Assembly (NCBI GenBank): GCA_031549325.1 | Contig: JAVBQA010000048.1 | Span: 12,519-76,518 of the forward strand | Length of the DNA stretch: 64,000 nt | Origin: JAJDGF01 sp031549325 | GTDB taxonomy: Bacteria > Bacillota > Clostridia > Christensenellales > Aristaeellaceae | Direction: 5' to 3' | In this document: positions 32,316 through 41,008 of the stretch, piece after piece | How positions within the stretch are numbered: the stretch's first letter is position 1 | Layout of the letters: every line of letters starts with the position of its first letter | The notes under the pieces: model-generated | What the model saw: only the letters and a program-made list of their open reading frames with translations | What the model was told of the DNA's origin: nothing | Databases searched by the model: none | Program-made: the position numbers and the translations under genes

Positions 32316-33484
32316 TGGAGGGCTTGGGGGCTTGGGCGGTCGTGGTCGCCGCCGGCAAGGGCGAGCGGCTGGGCCTTCCCTATAACAAAGTGTTTTACAG
32401 ACTGGCCGGGCGCAGCCTGCTCGGCCGCTGTTTTGATGCGCTGGCAAGCGCGGGCTGTTTTGACGGCGCGGTGCTGGTGCTGTCCGAGGAGGACATTCCC
32501 CGCTATCAGGCGCTGATTCAGGCCGAAGGCGGGCTGCCCTTGCCCGCGCGGCTGGCGGTTGGCGGCGCGACGCGCCAGGCTTCGGTGATGCGCGGTCTGC
32601 TGGCGCTGCCGGAGGACGCCGGGATCGTAGCCATCCACGACGCGGCGCGGGCGTTTGTGCCGGGAACGGTGGTTCGCGCCGCGCTTGAATCGGCCCGGGC
32701 GCACGGCAGCGGCGTGGCGGCGACGCTGGTCACCGACACGATCAAGCGCGTGGACGGGGCGGATTGTTCCGTTGAGACGCCGGACCGGGCGTTTCTGCGC
32801 GCCGTGCAGACGCCGCAGGCTTTCAGGCTGGCCGAGATCCTGCGCGCCCACCGGCAGGCCGAAAAAGACGGTTTCCTGGCCACCGACGACGCCGCACTGT
32901 ACGAGCGCTACGTCGCCCCCGCCCGGCTGTGCTGCCTGCCCGAGGGGCAAAACAACATCAAACTCACCACGCCGGAGGATTTGCGGACGATGGAAACGCG
33001 GCTTTGGGGAACGCTCCGCGTCGGGCACGGCTACGACGTGCACCGGCTGGTCGAAGGCAGAAAGCTGATCCTGTGCGGGGTGGACGTGCCGTTTGAGAAG
33101 GGGCTGCTCGGGCATTCGGACGCCGACGTGGCCGTGCACGCGCTGATGGACGCGCTGCTTGGGGCCGCGGGGCTGGTGGACATCGGACGGCATTTCCCGG
33201 ACAGCGACATCGTGTTCAAGGATGCCGATTCCGTAAAGCTGCTGGAGCAGGTGGCCATGAAGCTGGGCGAGATGGGTTACCGCCCGGCGAATGTGGATGT
33301 GACCATCGTCTGCCAGCGACCCAGAATCGCGCCTTATATCGACGCCATGCGGGCGAACCTGGCGCGCACGCTGAGGATGCCTCAGGATTGCGTGAATGTG
33401 AAAGCCACCACCACCGAAGGGCTGGGGTTCGAGGGAGAGGGCCTGGGCATCTCGTCCAGCGCCGTTGCGGCGATTACCAGATAG
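32315..33484 (+). CDS. ispDF: Bifunctional IspD-IspF (MEP pathway of isoprenoid synthesis)
   Basis: Fusion of 2-C-methyl-D-erythritol 4-phosphate cytidylyltransferase (IspD, about residues 1-225) and 2C-methyl-D-erythritol 2,4-cyclodiphosphate synthase (IspF, about 230-389). IspD shows VVVAAGKGERLG and HDAARAFVP; IspF shows GHGYDVHRL, GLLGHSDADVAVHALMDALLGA and ATTTEGLGF. Fusions of steps 3 and 5 of the MEP pathway are common in alpha- and epsilonproteobacteria and some Clostridia. The ATG at 32315 overlaps the rqcP TGA by one base (TGATG) and lacks its own ribosome site, so it is probably translated by coupling. Confidence 0.95.
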   Translation: MEGLGAWAVVVAAGKGERLGLPYNKVFYRLAGRSLLGRCFDALASAGCFDGAVLVLSEEDIPRYQALIQAEGGLPLPARLAVGGATRQASVMRGLLALPEDAGIVAIHDAARAFVPGTVVRAALESARAHGSGVAATLVTDTIKRVDGADCSVETPDRAFLRAVQTPQAFRLAEILRAHRQAEKDGFLATDDAALYERYVAPARLCCLPEGQNNIKLTTPEDLRTMETRLWGTLRVGHGYDVHRLVEGRKLILCGVDVPFEKGLLGHSDADVAVHALMDALLGAAGLVDIGRHFPDSDIVFKDADSVKLLEQVAMKLGEMGYRPANVDVTIVCQRPRIAPYIDAMRANLARTLRMPQDCVNVKATTTEGLGFEGEGLGISSSAVAAITR

Positions 33485-33496
33485 AGGGGATTCATC

Positions 33497-34741
33497 ATGG
33501 AAAGCATCATTCGAGATTTGCGTCTGGCGCCCTCCGGCGCGGACAAGATCGCCTGGGCTATGGACCACATGCCCATCCTGAATCTGATGGAGCAGCGGTT
33601 CATCGCGGAACAGCCCTTCAAGGGGTTGCGCGTGGCCATGTCGATCCACCTGGAGGCGAAAACCGCGCGCACCGCGCTGCTGCTCAAGGCGGGCGGGGCC
33701 GAGGTGTCGGCTACCGGCTGCAACCCGCTATCCACCCAGGACGACGTGGCCGCCGCGCTGTCCCGGATGGGCGTGCGCGTGTGCGCCTGGTATGGCGCGA
33801 GCGCCGACGAGTACCACGGCCACCTGATCGAGACCCTGCGCTGCAAGCCGCACATCCTGATCGACGACGGCGGCGACCTGACCAACATTCTGTGCGATGA
33901 ACGGCCGGACCTCGCGGCCTGCCTGATCGGCGGCGGCGAGGAGACCACCACCGGCGTGATGCGGCTGCGCGCGCGGGAGGCGGAGGGGTCGCTCAAGTTC
34001 CCGATGGTGTGCGTGAACGACGCCCAGATGAAGTACCTGTTTGACAACCGCTACGGCACCGGCCAGTCGGTGTGGGACGGCATCATGCGCACCACCAACC
34101 TGATCGTGGCCAGCACGTCGGTCGTCGTGGCGGGCTACGGCTGGTGCGGCAAGGGTGTGGCCATGCGCGCCAAAGGGCTGGGCGCGCGCGTCATCGTCTG
34201 TGAGGTGGATCCGGTGAAAGCCTGCGAGGCCGCCATGGACGGATTCGACGTGATGCCCATGGACGAGGCGGCAAAGGTCGGCGAGCTGTTCGTCACCGTC
34301 ACCGGCTGCAAGGACATTCTTACCATGCGGCATGTGCCGCTGCTGAAGCAGGGCGCGATCCTGTGCAACGCCGGGCACTTCAACGTGGAGGTGGCCGTGG
34401 CCGAGCTGAAGGCGAACGCCCGGGTGTCTGCCGTGCGCAAAAACATTGAAGCGCTGGATTTTCCGGACGGCAAGCGCGTGTACCTGCTGGCTGACGGCCG
34501 GCTGGTCAACCTGGCCGCCGGGGACGGGCACCCGGCCGAGATCATGGACATTAGCTTCGCGCTGCAGGCGCTGACGGCGGAGTATGTGGCAAAGCACGGC
34601 GCGGGGCTGCCGAGAAAAGCGCTGGAGCTACCCCGGGAGATCGACCGGCAAGTGGCTGCGATGAAGCTGCAGGCGATGGGATTGTCCATCGACGCGCTGA
34701 CCGACGAGCAGGCGCGGTACCTCGGTTCCGCCCATGGGTAG
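33497..34741 (+). CDS. ahcY: S-adenosylhomocysteine hydrolase
   Basis: Converts S-adenosylhomocysteine to adenosine and homocysteine, removing a methyltransferase inhibitor. The 414 residues lack the 40-residue insertion of the plant/pathogen type. NAD-binding motif VVAGYGWCGKGVA lies near residue 212; EETTTGV, DNRYGTGQS and GHFNVEV are typical. The start follows GAGGGG. It is 10 bases upstream of a nucleoside deaminase gene with which it forms a pair for SAH/MTA salvage. Confidence 0.95.
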   Translation: MESIIRDLRLAPSGADKIAWAMDHMPILNLMEQRFIAEQPFKGLRVAMSIHLEAKTARTALLLKAGGAEVSATGCNPLSTQDDVAAALSRMGVRVCAWYGASADEYHGHLIETLRCKPHILIDDGGDLTNILCDERPDLAACLIGGGEETTTGVMRLRAREAEGSLKFPMVCVNDAQMKYLFDNRYGTGQSVWDGIMRTTNLIVASTSVVVAGYGWCGKGVAMRAKGLGARVIVCEVDPVKACEAAMDGFDVMPMDEAAKVGELFVTVTGCKDILTMRHVPLLKQGAILCNAGHFNVEVAVAELKANARVSAVRKNIEALDFPDGKRVYLLADGRLVNLAAGDGHPAEIMDISFALQALTAEYVAKHGAGLPRKALELPREIDRQVAAMKLQAMGLSIDALTDEQARYLGSAHG

Positions 34742-34750
34742 GAGCAAGGA

Positions 34751-36016
34751 ATGATGCGGATACGAATCGAGAACGTCCAGTTATACACCGGAGAGACTTG
34801 CTGCCAGGATGCGTGCGTTCTGGTCGAGTCGGGCCGGATCGCCTTTGCGGGGGATGCCAGGCAGTGCGGCGATCCGCACGCGGATCAGGTGATCGACGGC
34901 AAGAGCGCGCTGTGCATGCCCGGGCTGTGGAACGCCCATACCCACGCCGCCATGACGCTGGTGCGGGGCCTGGGCAGCGACCTTCGGCTGATGGACTGGT
35001 TGGATCAGGTGTGTCCAATGGAAGCCCGGATGGACGGCGATGCCGTCTACTGGGGCACGCGGCTGGCGATGCTCGAAATGCTCCGGCGGGGCGTCGTGGG
35101 CTTTGCGGACATGTATTTCCACATGCCGCGCGTGGCCGAGGCCGTCATCGAATCCGGCATGAAAGCCAGCCTCACGCGCGGCTGCAGCGACGCCTCGGGC
35201 GTGGATAGCGTGGTTTCGCTGCACGGGGACTACCACGGCGCGGCGGACGGGCGCGTGCGCGTCCCGATGGGGCTGCACGCCGAGTACACTTCAGATGAGG
35301 ACATCGCGCGCTACGCCATCGAAAAAGCGCACGCGCTCGGCAGCGGCTTTCACACCCACATTGCCGAGACGGCCTTCGAGGTGCGGGGCTGCATGGAGCG
35401 CCACGGCGTGAGTCCTGTGCGCTACTTCCACGATCTGGGCGCGCTGCGCCTGGGCGCCATCGCCGCGCACTGCGTGCACGTGACGGGCGAGGACATTGAG
35501 CTGCTTCGGCAGGACAATGTGCACGTGGCGCACTGCCCGGCCAGCAACATGAAGCTGGCCAGCGGCTTTGCGCCGGTGACGAAGCTGCTGGACGCTGGGG
35601 TCAGCGTCGCCCTCGGCACCGACGGCGCTTCCAGCAACAACGGGCTGGACTTGCTTTCCGACATGCGGCTGGCCTCGCTGCTGCAGAAGGGGTTTACCGG
35701 AGATCCCACGGCGCTGAACGCCCGGCAGGCCATCCGCATGGCCACCCGCGCGGGCGCGCAGGCGCTGGGTTTCCCGGATTCCGGCCTTGTCGCGGAAGGC
35801 ATGAAGGCCGACCTGATCCTGCTCTCCGGCGACGCCGAAAACCTGATGCCCCAGCATGACCTACTGGCCAACATCGCCTTTTCCGCATCCGGCCTGAACA
35901 CCCGCCTCACCATGGTGGACGGACGGATCCTGTATCAGGACGGCCAGTTTAGGACGCTGGACGAGGGGCAAATCAAGGCCGAATTCCAAAAAGCGGCGGC
36001 GCGCCTGATGCGCTGA
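34751..36016 (+). CDS. mtaD: 5-methylthioadenosine / S-adenosylhomocysteine deaminase
   Basis: Amidohydrolase-superfamily deaminase of 421 residues acting on MTA, SAH or related 5'-modified adenosines. Metal ligands are visible: NAHTHAAM near residue 61, GFHTHIAET near 202, the HC of AAHCVHVT near 239, and the catalytic Asp in LGTDGASSNNGLDLL near 296. AGGAGCAAGGA precedes the ATG. Its position directly behind ahcY suggests that it deaminates the adenosyl product or competes for SAH; which substrate is preferred cannot be read from sequence. A strong terminator follows. Confidence 0.92.
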   Translation: MMRIRIENVQLYTGETCCQDACVLVESGRIAFAGDARQCGDPHADQVIDGKSALCMPGLWNAHTHAAMTLVRGLGSDLRLMDWLDQVCPMEARMDGDAVYWGTRLAMLEMLRRGVVGFADMYFHMPRVAEAVIESGMKASLTRGCSDASGVDSVVSLHGDYHGAADGRVRVPMGLHAEYTSDEDIARYAIEKAHALGSGFHTHIAETAFEVRGCMERHGVSPVRYFHDLGALRLGAIAAHCVHVTGEDIELLRQDNVHVAHCPASNMKLASGFAPVTKLLDAGVSVALGTDGASSNNGLDLLSDMRLASLLQKGFTGDPTALNARQAIRMATRAGAQALGFPDSGLVAEGMKADLILLSGDAENLMPQHDLLANIAFSASGLNTRLTMVDGRILYQDGQFRTLDEGQIKAEFQKAAARLMR

Positions 36017-36035
36017 CAGCCAACTCGCGGGAGGC

Positions 36036-36062
36036 ATGGAGGGCGGCAGCCCTCCATTTTTC
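36036..36062 (+). terminator. Terminator of ahcY-mtaD
   Basis: ATGGAGGGC (36036-36044) pairs with GCCCTCCAT (36049-36057), followed by TTTTT. Confidence 0.92.
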
Positions 36063-36088
36063 ATCCACAGGCGGCGCTTTGCGCCGCC

Positions 36089-36206
36089 GAGGAGCGCCCC
36101 AGGCGGGCGCTTCCCTGCAGGATTTTCGCCCGTGATCCGCGGGATCACAGAAAATCCTGTTTTCGTTCTCATCCGGTAAGGGATTGCGCGGCAAGACCGG
36201 CGGGGC
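36089..36206 (+). repeat. Hairpin repeat, copy 1 (upstream of spoIVA)
   Basis: AGGATTTTC pairs with GAAAATCCT around an inner GTGATCC/GGATCAC hairpin (about 36119-36161). It is followed by a tail (TCCGGTAAGGGATT..., ...CGGCGGG) that matches the region behind spoIVA at about 70% by eye. See copy 2 at 37771-37920. Confidence 0.6.
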
Positions 36207-36209
36207 ACT

Positions 36210-36239
36210 GTCATACGACTCTGGACTAGCTCATACCAT
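36210..36239 (+). promoter_or_regulatory. Candidate sigma-E promoter of spoIVA
   Basis: GTCATAC at 36210-36216, 15-base spacer, CATACCAT at 36232-36239. This fits the mother-cell sigma-E pattern (ATA-rich -35, CATACANT -10). spoIVA is a sigma-E gene in B. subtilis. Confidence 0.65.
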
Positions 36240-36289
36240 GGAGCGATGGCAAATGCCGTGTCGGTGAGCACCGGGCAAGGAGGACGAAA

Positions 36290-37771
36290 ATGAATCAGCA
36301 ATCATTGTATCGGGACATCGCCGAGAGGTGTGACGGCGATATCTACATCGGCGTGGTTGGCCCGGTGCGCACCGGAAAGTCCACGTTCATCCAGCGCGTG
36401 ATGGAGCTGCTGGTGCTGCCCAACATGGAGGGCGACGGCACCCGTGAGCGCGCGGTTGACGAGATGCCCGTGAGCGGCGCGGGCAAGACGATCATGACCA
36501 CCCAGCCCAAGTTCGTGCCCAACGAGGCCGTGGAGGTGTCGCTGCTCGGGCAGCAGGCGCAGCTGCGGATGCGGATGGTGGACTGCGTGGGCTACCTCAT
36601 CAAGGGCGCGCTGGGGCTCAGCGAGGGCGAGGGCGCGCGCATGGTGCGCACTCCCTGGTTCGAGCACGACATCCCGTTCGAAGCGGCGGCCGAGCTCGGA
36701 ACCCGCAAGGTCATCAGCGAGCACTCGACGCTGGGCGTCGTGGTGACCACCGATGGCAGCATCGGCGAGTTCCCAAGATCCAGCTACATAGAGGCTGAGG
36801 AGCGCGTCATCAAAGAGCTGAAGGCGCTGGGCAAGCCCTTCGTGGTGCTGCTCAACAGCAAGACCCCGGGCGCACCCGACACCCAGGCGCTGGCGGCGGC
36901 GCTCAGCGAGCGGTACGACGTGGCGGTCGTCCCGCAGGACGTGGAGAAGATGGACCTGCCCCAGCTGAATTCCGTGATGGAGCGTGTGCTGCTGGAGTTC
37001 CCGCTGACCGAGGTGGTGATCAAGACGCCCGCCTGGGTGAGCGCGCTATCCCCGGACCACCCGGTGTCCGCCGCCATCATGAGCTGCGCCCGGGAAGCCG
37101 CCGAGCAGATGGCGCGCATGCGGGATTATGAAAAGCTGCAGGCCGTGTTTGCCCATTCAGAGTATGTGGATGAGGCCCAGCTCAAGGATATGCAGCTGAA
37201 CAGCGGCGCCATGGAGATGCGGTTGGAGCTGATCGACGGCCTGTTTTACAAGGTGCTGGGCGAGGCCAGCGGCCAGCAGGTTGAGGGAGAGGAGCACCTG
37301 CTGAAGCTGATGACCGAGCTGGTCTCGGCCAAGCGCGAGTATGACCGGGTGCAGGAAGCGCTGCAGGCCGTGCGCGAGAACGGCTATGGGCTGGTGACGC
37401 CGGTGATGAGCGAGCTGACGCTCGAGCAGCCCGAGATCGTGCGCCAGGGCAACAAGTTCGGCGTGAAGCTGAAGGCGTCCGCGCCCAGCTTGCACATGAT
37501 TCGGGTCGACATCCAGACCGAGGTCAACCCGATCGTGGGCACCGAGCAGCAGTCGGAAGAGCTGGTCAAGTATTTGCTCAGCGAGTTTGAGAACGATCCG
37601 GACTCCATCTGGGACAGCAACATCTTTGGTAAGTCGCTGAACGAGCTGGTGCGCGAAGGGCTGGCCAACAAGCTGATGAGGATGCCGGATGACGTGCGGC
37701 TGAAGCTCAAGGAGACGCTGCAGAAGATCATCAACGAGGGCAGCGGCGGCATGATCTGCATACTGCTGTAG
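36290..37771 (+). CDS. spoIVA: Stage IV sporulation protein A (spore coat base ATPase)
   Basis: SpoIVA polymerises on the forespore surface, using ATP, to form the basement layer of the coat. The 493 residues match the family length. P-loop GPVRTGKST at residues 24-32, TIMTTQPKFVPNEAV and DCVGYLIKGALG follow the GTPase-like N-domain; the conserved C-terminal segment ends GGMICILL, the region needed for localisation. AGGAGG lies five bases before the ATG. It is monocistronic, with a sigma-E-like promoter upstream and related hairpin repeats on both sides. Confidence 0.96.
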   Translation: MNQQSLYRDIAERCDGDIYIGVVGPVRTGKSTFIQRVMELLVLPNMEGDGTRERAVDEMPVSGAGKTIMTTQPKFVPNEAVEVSLLGQQAQLRMRMVDCVGYLIKGALGLSEGEGARMVRTPWFEHDIPFEAAAELGTRKVISEHSTLGVVVTTDGSIGEFPRSSYIEAEERVIKELKALGKPFVVLLNSKTPGAPDTQALAAALSERYDVAVVPQDVEKMDLPQLNSVMERVLLEFPLTEVVIKTPAWVSALSPDHPVSAAIMSCAREAAEQMARMRDYEKLQAVFAHSEYVDEAQLKDMQLNSGAMEMRLELIDGLFYKVLGEASGQQVEGEEHLLKLMTELVSAKREYDRVQEALQAVRENGYGLVTPVMSELTLEQPEIVRQGNKFGVKLKASAPSLHMIRVDIQTEVNPIVGTEQQSEELVKYLLSEFENDPDSIWDSNIFGKSLNELVREGLANKLMRMPDDVRLKLKETLQKIINEGSGGMICILL

Positions 37772-37920
37772 TCGCCGGCTCCGCCGATTTTGCCCGCTGG
37801 CGGGCGGTTGCCTGGGAGGGAAAACGATTGCAGGATTTCCTGTGGCGCCAAGCGTCACGGGAAATCCTGCTTCGGTTTCCGTCCGAGAAGGGATTCCTCG
37901 AGAAGATCGGCGGGCCGGCT
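37771..37920 (+). repeat. Hairpin repeat, copy 2 (downstream of spoIVA)
   Basis: A long imperfect inverted repeat. GCCGGCTCCGCCGAT (outer left) matches ATCGGCGGGCCGGC (outer right), and GCAGGATTTCC pairs with GGAAATCCTGC in the centre (about 37829-37871). The right arm resembles copy 1 (AAGGGATT, AAGA-CGGCGGG). It may also terminate spoIVA transcription, although no T-run is evident. Confidence 0.6.
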
Positions 37921-37926
37921 CCGCTC

Positions 37927-37955
37927 TTGCGTTTTCGGGGGGTTTGCGGTATAAT
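37927..37955 (+). promoter_or_regulatory. Promoter of the pstA-holB-ricT operon
   Basis: TTGCGT at 37927-37932, 17-base spacer, TATAAT at 37950-37955. Confidence 0.75.
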
Positions 37956-38010
37956 GAATTTACAGAACAGCAATCCTTCCGGGTGGAATCGCATCAAAGG
38001 GGGTTATCCT

Positions 38011-38340
38011 ATGAAGCTGATCATCGCCATTGTACAGGATGAGGACGCCTCGCGCCTCGTGAGCAACCTGATGAACGAGGGGTATGGCGTGACCAAGCTG
38101 GCCACCACAGGCGGCTTTTTGCGCGCGGGCAACACCACGCTGCTGGTGGGCGTGGACGACGAGAAGTTCGACGGCGCCATGGCCGTGATCGAGAAGGTGT
38201 GCCGCAGCAGGAAACAGGTGGCCACATCCCCCTCGCCGGTGGCGGGCACCACCGGGGTCTATATGCCCTACCCCATCGAGGTTATGGTGGGCGGGGCGAC
38301 CATCTTCGTGCTGAACGTCGACCAGTTCATCAAAATCTAG
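38011..38340 (+). CDS. pstA: Cyclic-di-AMP receptor PstA (DarA, YaaQ, DUF970)
   Basis: PII-like trimeric receptor for c-di-AMP, 109 residues. Family signatures are KLIIAIVQDEDASRLVSNLMNEGYGVTKL split across the first strands, TTGGFLRAGNTTLLVGVDD, and GGATIFVLNVDQF at the end. AAGGGGG precedes the ATG. The order pstA-holB-ricT corresponds to yaaQ-holB-yaaT of B. subtilis (yaaR absent here). Confidence 0.94.
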   Translation: MKLIIAIVQDEDASRLVSNLMNEGYGVTKLATTGGFLRAGNTTLLVGVDDEKFDGAMAVIEKVCRSRKQVATSPSPVAGTTGVYMPYPIEVMVGGATIFVLNVDQFIKI

Positions 38341-38349
38341 GGATAATGG

Positions 38350-39267
38350 GTGCACGCCTTGAACTTTGACGACTTTTACGGGCTCGATACGCTCGCTGCC
38401 CGGCTGCGCGCCGACATGAACGGCGCGGGCTGTGTGCACGCCTATCTGTTCGTCGGGCCGAAGGGCGCCGGCAAGCGCTCCCTTGCGGAGATTTGCGCGC
38501 GTGCGCTGAATTGCGCAGGCGCGCAAAAGCCATGTGACGCTTGCCCGAGCTGTGCGCGCGGCTTGTCCGGCAGCCATCCGGACATCATCCGGCTGGCGCT
38601 TTCGGACAAGCAAAGCATCGGTGTTGACGAGGTGCGCGCCCTCATCGCCCGCGTGATGATGAAGCCCTACGAAGGCGGCAAGCACGCGGTTCTCATTGAG
38701 GATGCGGGCGCGATGACGGTTCAGGCCCAGAACGCGCTGCTCAAAACGCTGGAGACGCCGCCTGGGAGCGCCGTATTTTTTTTGATTGCCGAGCAGGCGA
38801 GCCTGCTCTTGCCCACGATCCAGTCACGCTGCCGCGTGGTGCGGTTCCACGGGGTGGACACGGGCGCGTGCGAGCGGGCGCTGGTCGCGCGGGGCGTCGA
38901 GCCGCAGCGGGCCAGGCTGCTGGCGGGGCTGTCTGAGGGTTCGGTGGGGCAGGCGCTGCTGCTGAACCAGGATTCGGGATACTGGGCGCTGCGCGAGCGG
39001 GTGATGCAGGCGCTGAGTCTGGGCATGGGCGAGGCCTCTTCGCTGCTGAAGGATGACAAGGATGACGCGGGGCAGGTGCTGGCGATCCTGGAGCAGCTGG
39101 CCCGGGAGGAGATGCACCGGGAAAGCGGGTTGTCCGGCTCGGCTCAGCAGGACCTCAAAATCCCGGGAGACAAGCTGCTGATGGGCGTGTTTCATGCGAA
39201 AGAACGACTAAACAGCAACGTGGTTTGGCAAAATGTGCTGGAAGCGTTGTTTATGGAAATCGCATAA
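38350..39267 (+). CDS. holB: DNA polymerase III subunit delta'
   Basis: Clamp-loader delta' subunit, 305 residues. AAA+ core with Walker A-like GPKGAGKRS near residue 38, zinc module with the cysteines CAGAQKPCDACPSC, sensor-1 region KTLETPPGSAVFFLIAE and SRC motif QSRCRVVRF. The Walker A lysine is kept, whereas delta' is often inactive. The start is taken as GTG at 38350, nine bases after pstA, with only a weak ribosome site; a TTG at 38359 is possible. Confidence 0.92.
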   Translation: MHALNFDDFYGLDTLAARLRADMNGAGCVHAYLFVGPKGAGKRSLAEICARALNCAGAQKPCDACPSCARGLSGSHPDIIRLALSDKQSIGVDEVRALIARVMMKPYEGGKHAVLIEDAGAMTVQAQNALLKTLETPPGSAVFFLIAEQASLLLPTIQSRCRVVRFHGVDTGACERALVARGVEPQRARLLAGLSEGSVGQALLLNQDSGYWALRERVMQALSLGMGEASSLLKDDKDDAGQVLAILEQLAREEMHRESGLSGSAQQDLKIPGDKLLMGVFHAKERLNSNVVWQNVLEALFMEIA

Positions 39268-39283
39268 ACTAGGGGGAAAACAC

Positions 39284-40486
39284 ATGATGACCGTGATCGG
39301 CGTCCGCTTCAAGAAGGCGGGCAAGGTATACTTTTTCGACCCGAACGGCGTTTGGCCCAATCCGGGTGAGTATGTGGTGGTAGAGACCGCGCGGGGCCTG
39401 GAGCTCGGCGAGGTGGTCACCAGCGCCCGCGAGGTGGACGACGCGCAGGTCGTCTCCCCGCTGAAAAAGGTGATCCGTCCGGCCGTGGCCGAGGACATTC
39501 AGCGCATGGAGTTCAACGAGAAGCGCGAGAAGGAGACATACCACATCGCCCAGGAGCGCATCGCCCATCACAAGCTGGACATGAAACTGGTGGATGTTGA
39601 GTACACTTTTGACAACAGCAAGATCGTGTTCTACTTCACCGCCAACGGGCGCGTGGATTTCCGGGACCTGGTCAAGGACCTGGCGGGCGTGTTCAAAATG
39701 CGCATCGAGCTGCGGCAGATCGGCGTGCGTGACGAGGCCAAAATGCTGGGCGGCCTCGGCTCCTGCGGGCGGCCGATTTGTTGCGGCGCGTTTTTGAGCG
39801 ATTTCCAGCCGGTGTCCATCAAGATGGCCAAGGAGCAAAACCTGTCGCTGAACCCCACCAAGATCTCCGGTCAGTGCGGGCGCCTGATGTGCTGCCTCAA
39901 ATATGAGCAGGACTACTACGAGTCCGCGCTGAAGCGCCTGCCCAAGATCGGGCGCGAGTGCATCACGCCGGATGGCGTCGGGATCATCTACGACATCAAC
40001 GTGATCCGAGAGAAGGTGCGCGTCAAGATCCGCACCGAGGACACCATCGACGTGCGCGAGTATCCGCTGGCCGATGTGAGTAAGCCTCAGCCCGGCGTGC
40101 CCGGACAGGAGGGGCATCCCACCGGAGAGGCTGCCAAGCAGCGCCAGATCGAGGGCGCGCGCAGAAGCCGCCCGAGCCGCCCGGCGCCGGCCGCCCCTAA
40201 GGACAGCAAAGAGGCCGAAAAACCCGACGCGCAACAGGAAAAGCAGGAGCAGCAGCGCCAGCGGCGCATCGCCAGCAAAAACAAGAGCAAGCAGATGTCC
40301 ACCGATCAGTTCATGGACAAGCTGACCAATGGCGGCGGCAAGGGGAAAAAGGGCGAGCCAAAGCAGCAGGGGGAGGGTGAGGCCGCGCCCAGGCCGGCGC
40401 GGAACGACCCGGGCTTTGGCGCGGGGATTCCCACGGCGGAAAAGCCGAGCGCCAAGATTCAGCCCGGAGAGAAGATGAATTCGTAA
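39284..40486 (+). CDS. ricT: RicT/YaaT (PSP1 domain) regulatory protein
   Basis: RicT is part of the Ric (YaaT-YlbF-YmcA) complex that assists RNase Y mRNA processing and influences sporulation and competence. The PSP1 domain spans about residues 1-270. The cysteines that bind an Fe-S cluster in the Ric complex are visible: GSCGRPICCG and GQCGRLMCCLKYE. After residue 275 comes a long charged, low-complexity tail (Lys/Glu/Gln-rich) that B. subtilis YaaT lacks. AGGGGG precedes the ATG at 39284. It follows holB by 16 bases. Confidence 0.94.
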   Translation: MMTVIGVRFKKAGKVYFFDPNGVWPNPGEYVVVETARGLELGEVVTSAREVDDAQVVSPLKKVIRPAVAEDIQRMEFNEKREKETYHIAQERIAHHKLDMKLVDVEYTFDNSKIVFYFTANGRVDFRDLVKDLAGVFKMRIELRQIGVRDEAKMLGGLGSCGRPICCGAFLSDFQPVSIKMAKEQNLSLNPTKISGQCGRLMCCLKYEQDYYESALKRLPKIGRECITPDGVGIIYDINVIREKVRVKIRTEDTIDVREYPLADVSKPQPGVPGQEGHPTGEAAKQRQIEGARRSRPSRPAPAAPKDSKEAEKPDAQQEKQEQQRQRRIASKNKSKQMSTDQFMDKLTNGGGKGKKGEPKQQGEGEAAPRPARNDPGFGAGIPTAEKPSAKIQPGEKMNS

Positions 40487-40515
40487 AACCTCTTTCAAAT
40501 ATTTTTCAAAAACCC

Positions 40516-40545
40516 TTGAATATTGCGGTGGACATGTGCTATAAT
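40516..40545 (+). promoter_or_regulatory. Promoter of zinc-ribbon gene 2
   Basis: TTGAAT at 40516-40521, 18-base spacer, TATAAT at 40540-40545 with TGC in front. The transcript would carry a leader of about 120 bases without an obvious riboswitch fold. Confidence 0.7.
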
Positions 40546-40671
40546 GCAAACTAGCCCAATATGAGAGACCCCCTTGGCAAACCGTATCCCTCCGGTGGCG
40601 TTCCTACCGATGACAGGACTCGGACACAAGGAAGATCATCAAAGGGCGCAACATTTTAGGAGGGTTTTTCC

Positions 40672-40965
40672 ATGTTCGAAGACAAGACCTTGGTGTGCCG
40701 CGAGTGCGGTCAGGAGTTCGCTTTCACCGCTTCCGAGCAGCAGTTCTATGCCGATAAGGGTTTCCAGAATGAGCCCGGCCGCTGCCCGACTTGCCGTGCC
40801 CAGCGCCGCCAGACCGGCGGTGGCGCCCGCGGTGGCGATCGCCCGATGTATGACGTGGTGTGCGATGGCTGCGGCCGTCCCACGCAGGTGCCGTTCCAGC
40901 CGCGCGGTGACCGTCCGGTCTACTGCCGTGACTGCTTCGACCAGCAGCGCCAGTCGGGATATTAA
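40672..40965 (+). CDS. Zinc-ribbon domain protein (paralogue 2)
   Basis: A 97-residue paralogue of the protein at 17326. It has the same four CxxC pairs (C9/C12, C38/C41, C64/C67, C85/C88) and the shared EDKTLVCR, FYADKGFQNEP and RPVYCRDCF motifs. The linker between the ribbons is Gly/Arg-rich. Only CxxC knuckles point to zinc; no DNA-binding helix is obvious. AGGAGGG precedes the ATG. Strong promoter, long leader and strong terminator suggest a highly expressed single-gene unit. Confidence 0.88.
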   Translation: MFEDKTLVCRECGQEFAFTASEQQFYADKGFQNEPGRCPTCRAQRRQTGGGARGGDRPMYDVVCDGCGRPTQVPFQPRGDRPVYCRDCFDQQRQSGY

Positions 40966-40974
40966 TTAGCGACA

Positions 40975-41008
40975 AAAACCCACTCCTGAAAGGGAGTGGG
41001 TTTTTTTG
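40975..41008 (+). terminator. Terminator of zinc-ribbon gene 2
   Basis: AAACCCACTCC pairs with GGGAGTGGGTTT around TGAAA, followed by a run of Ts. Confidence 0.95.
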
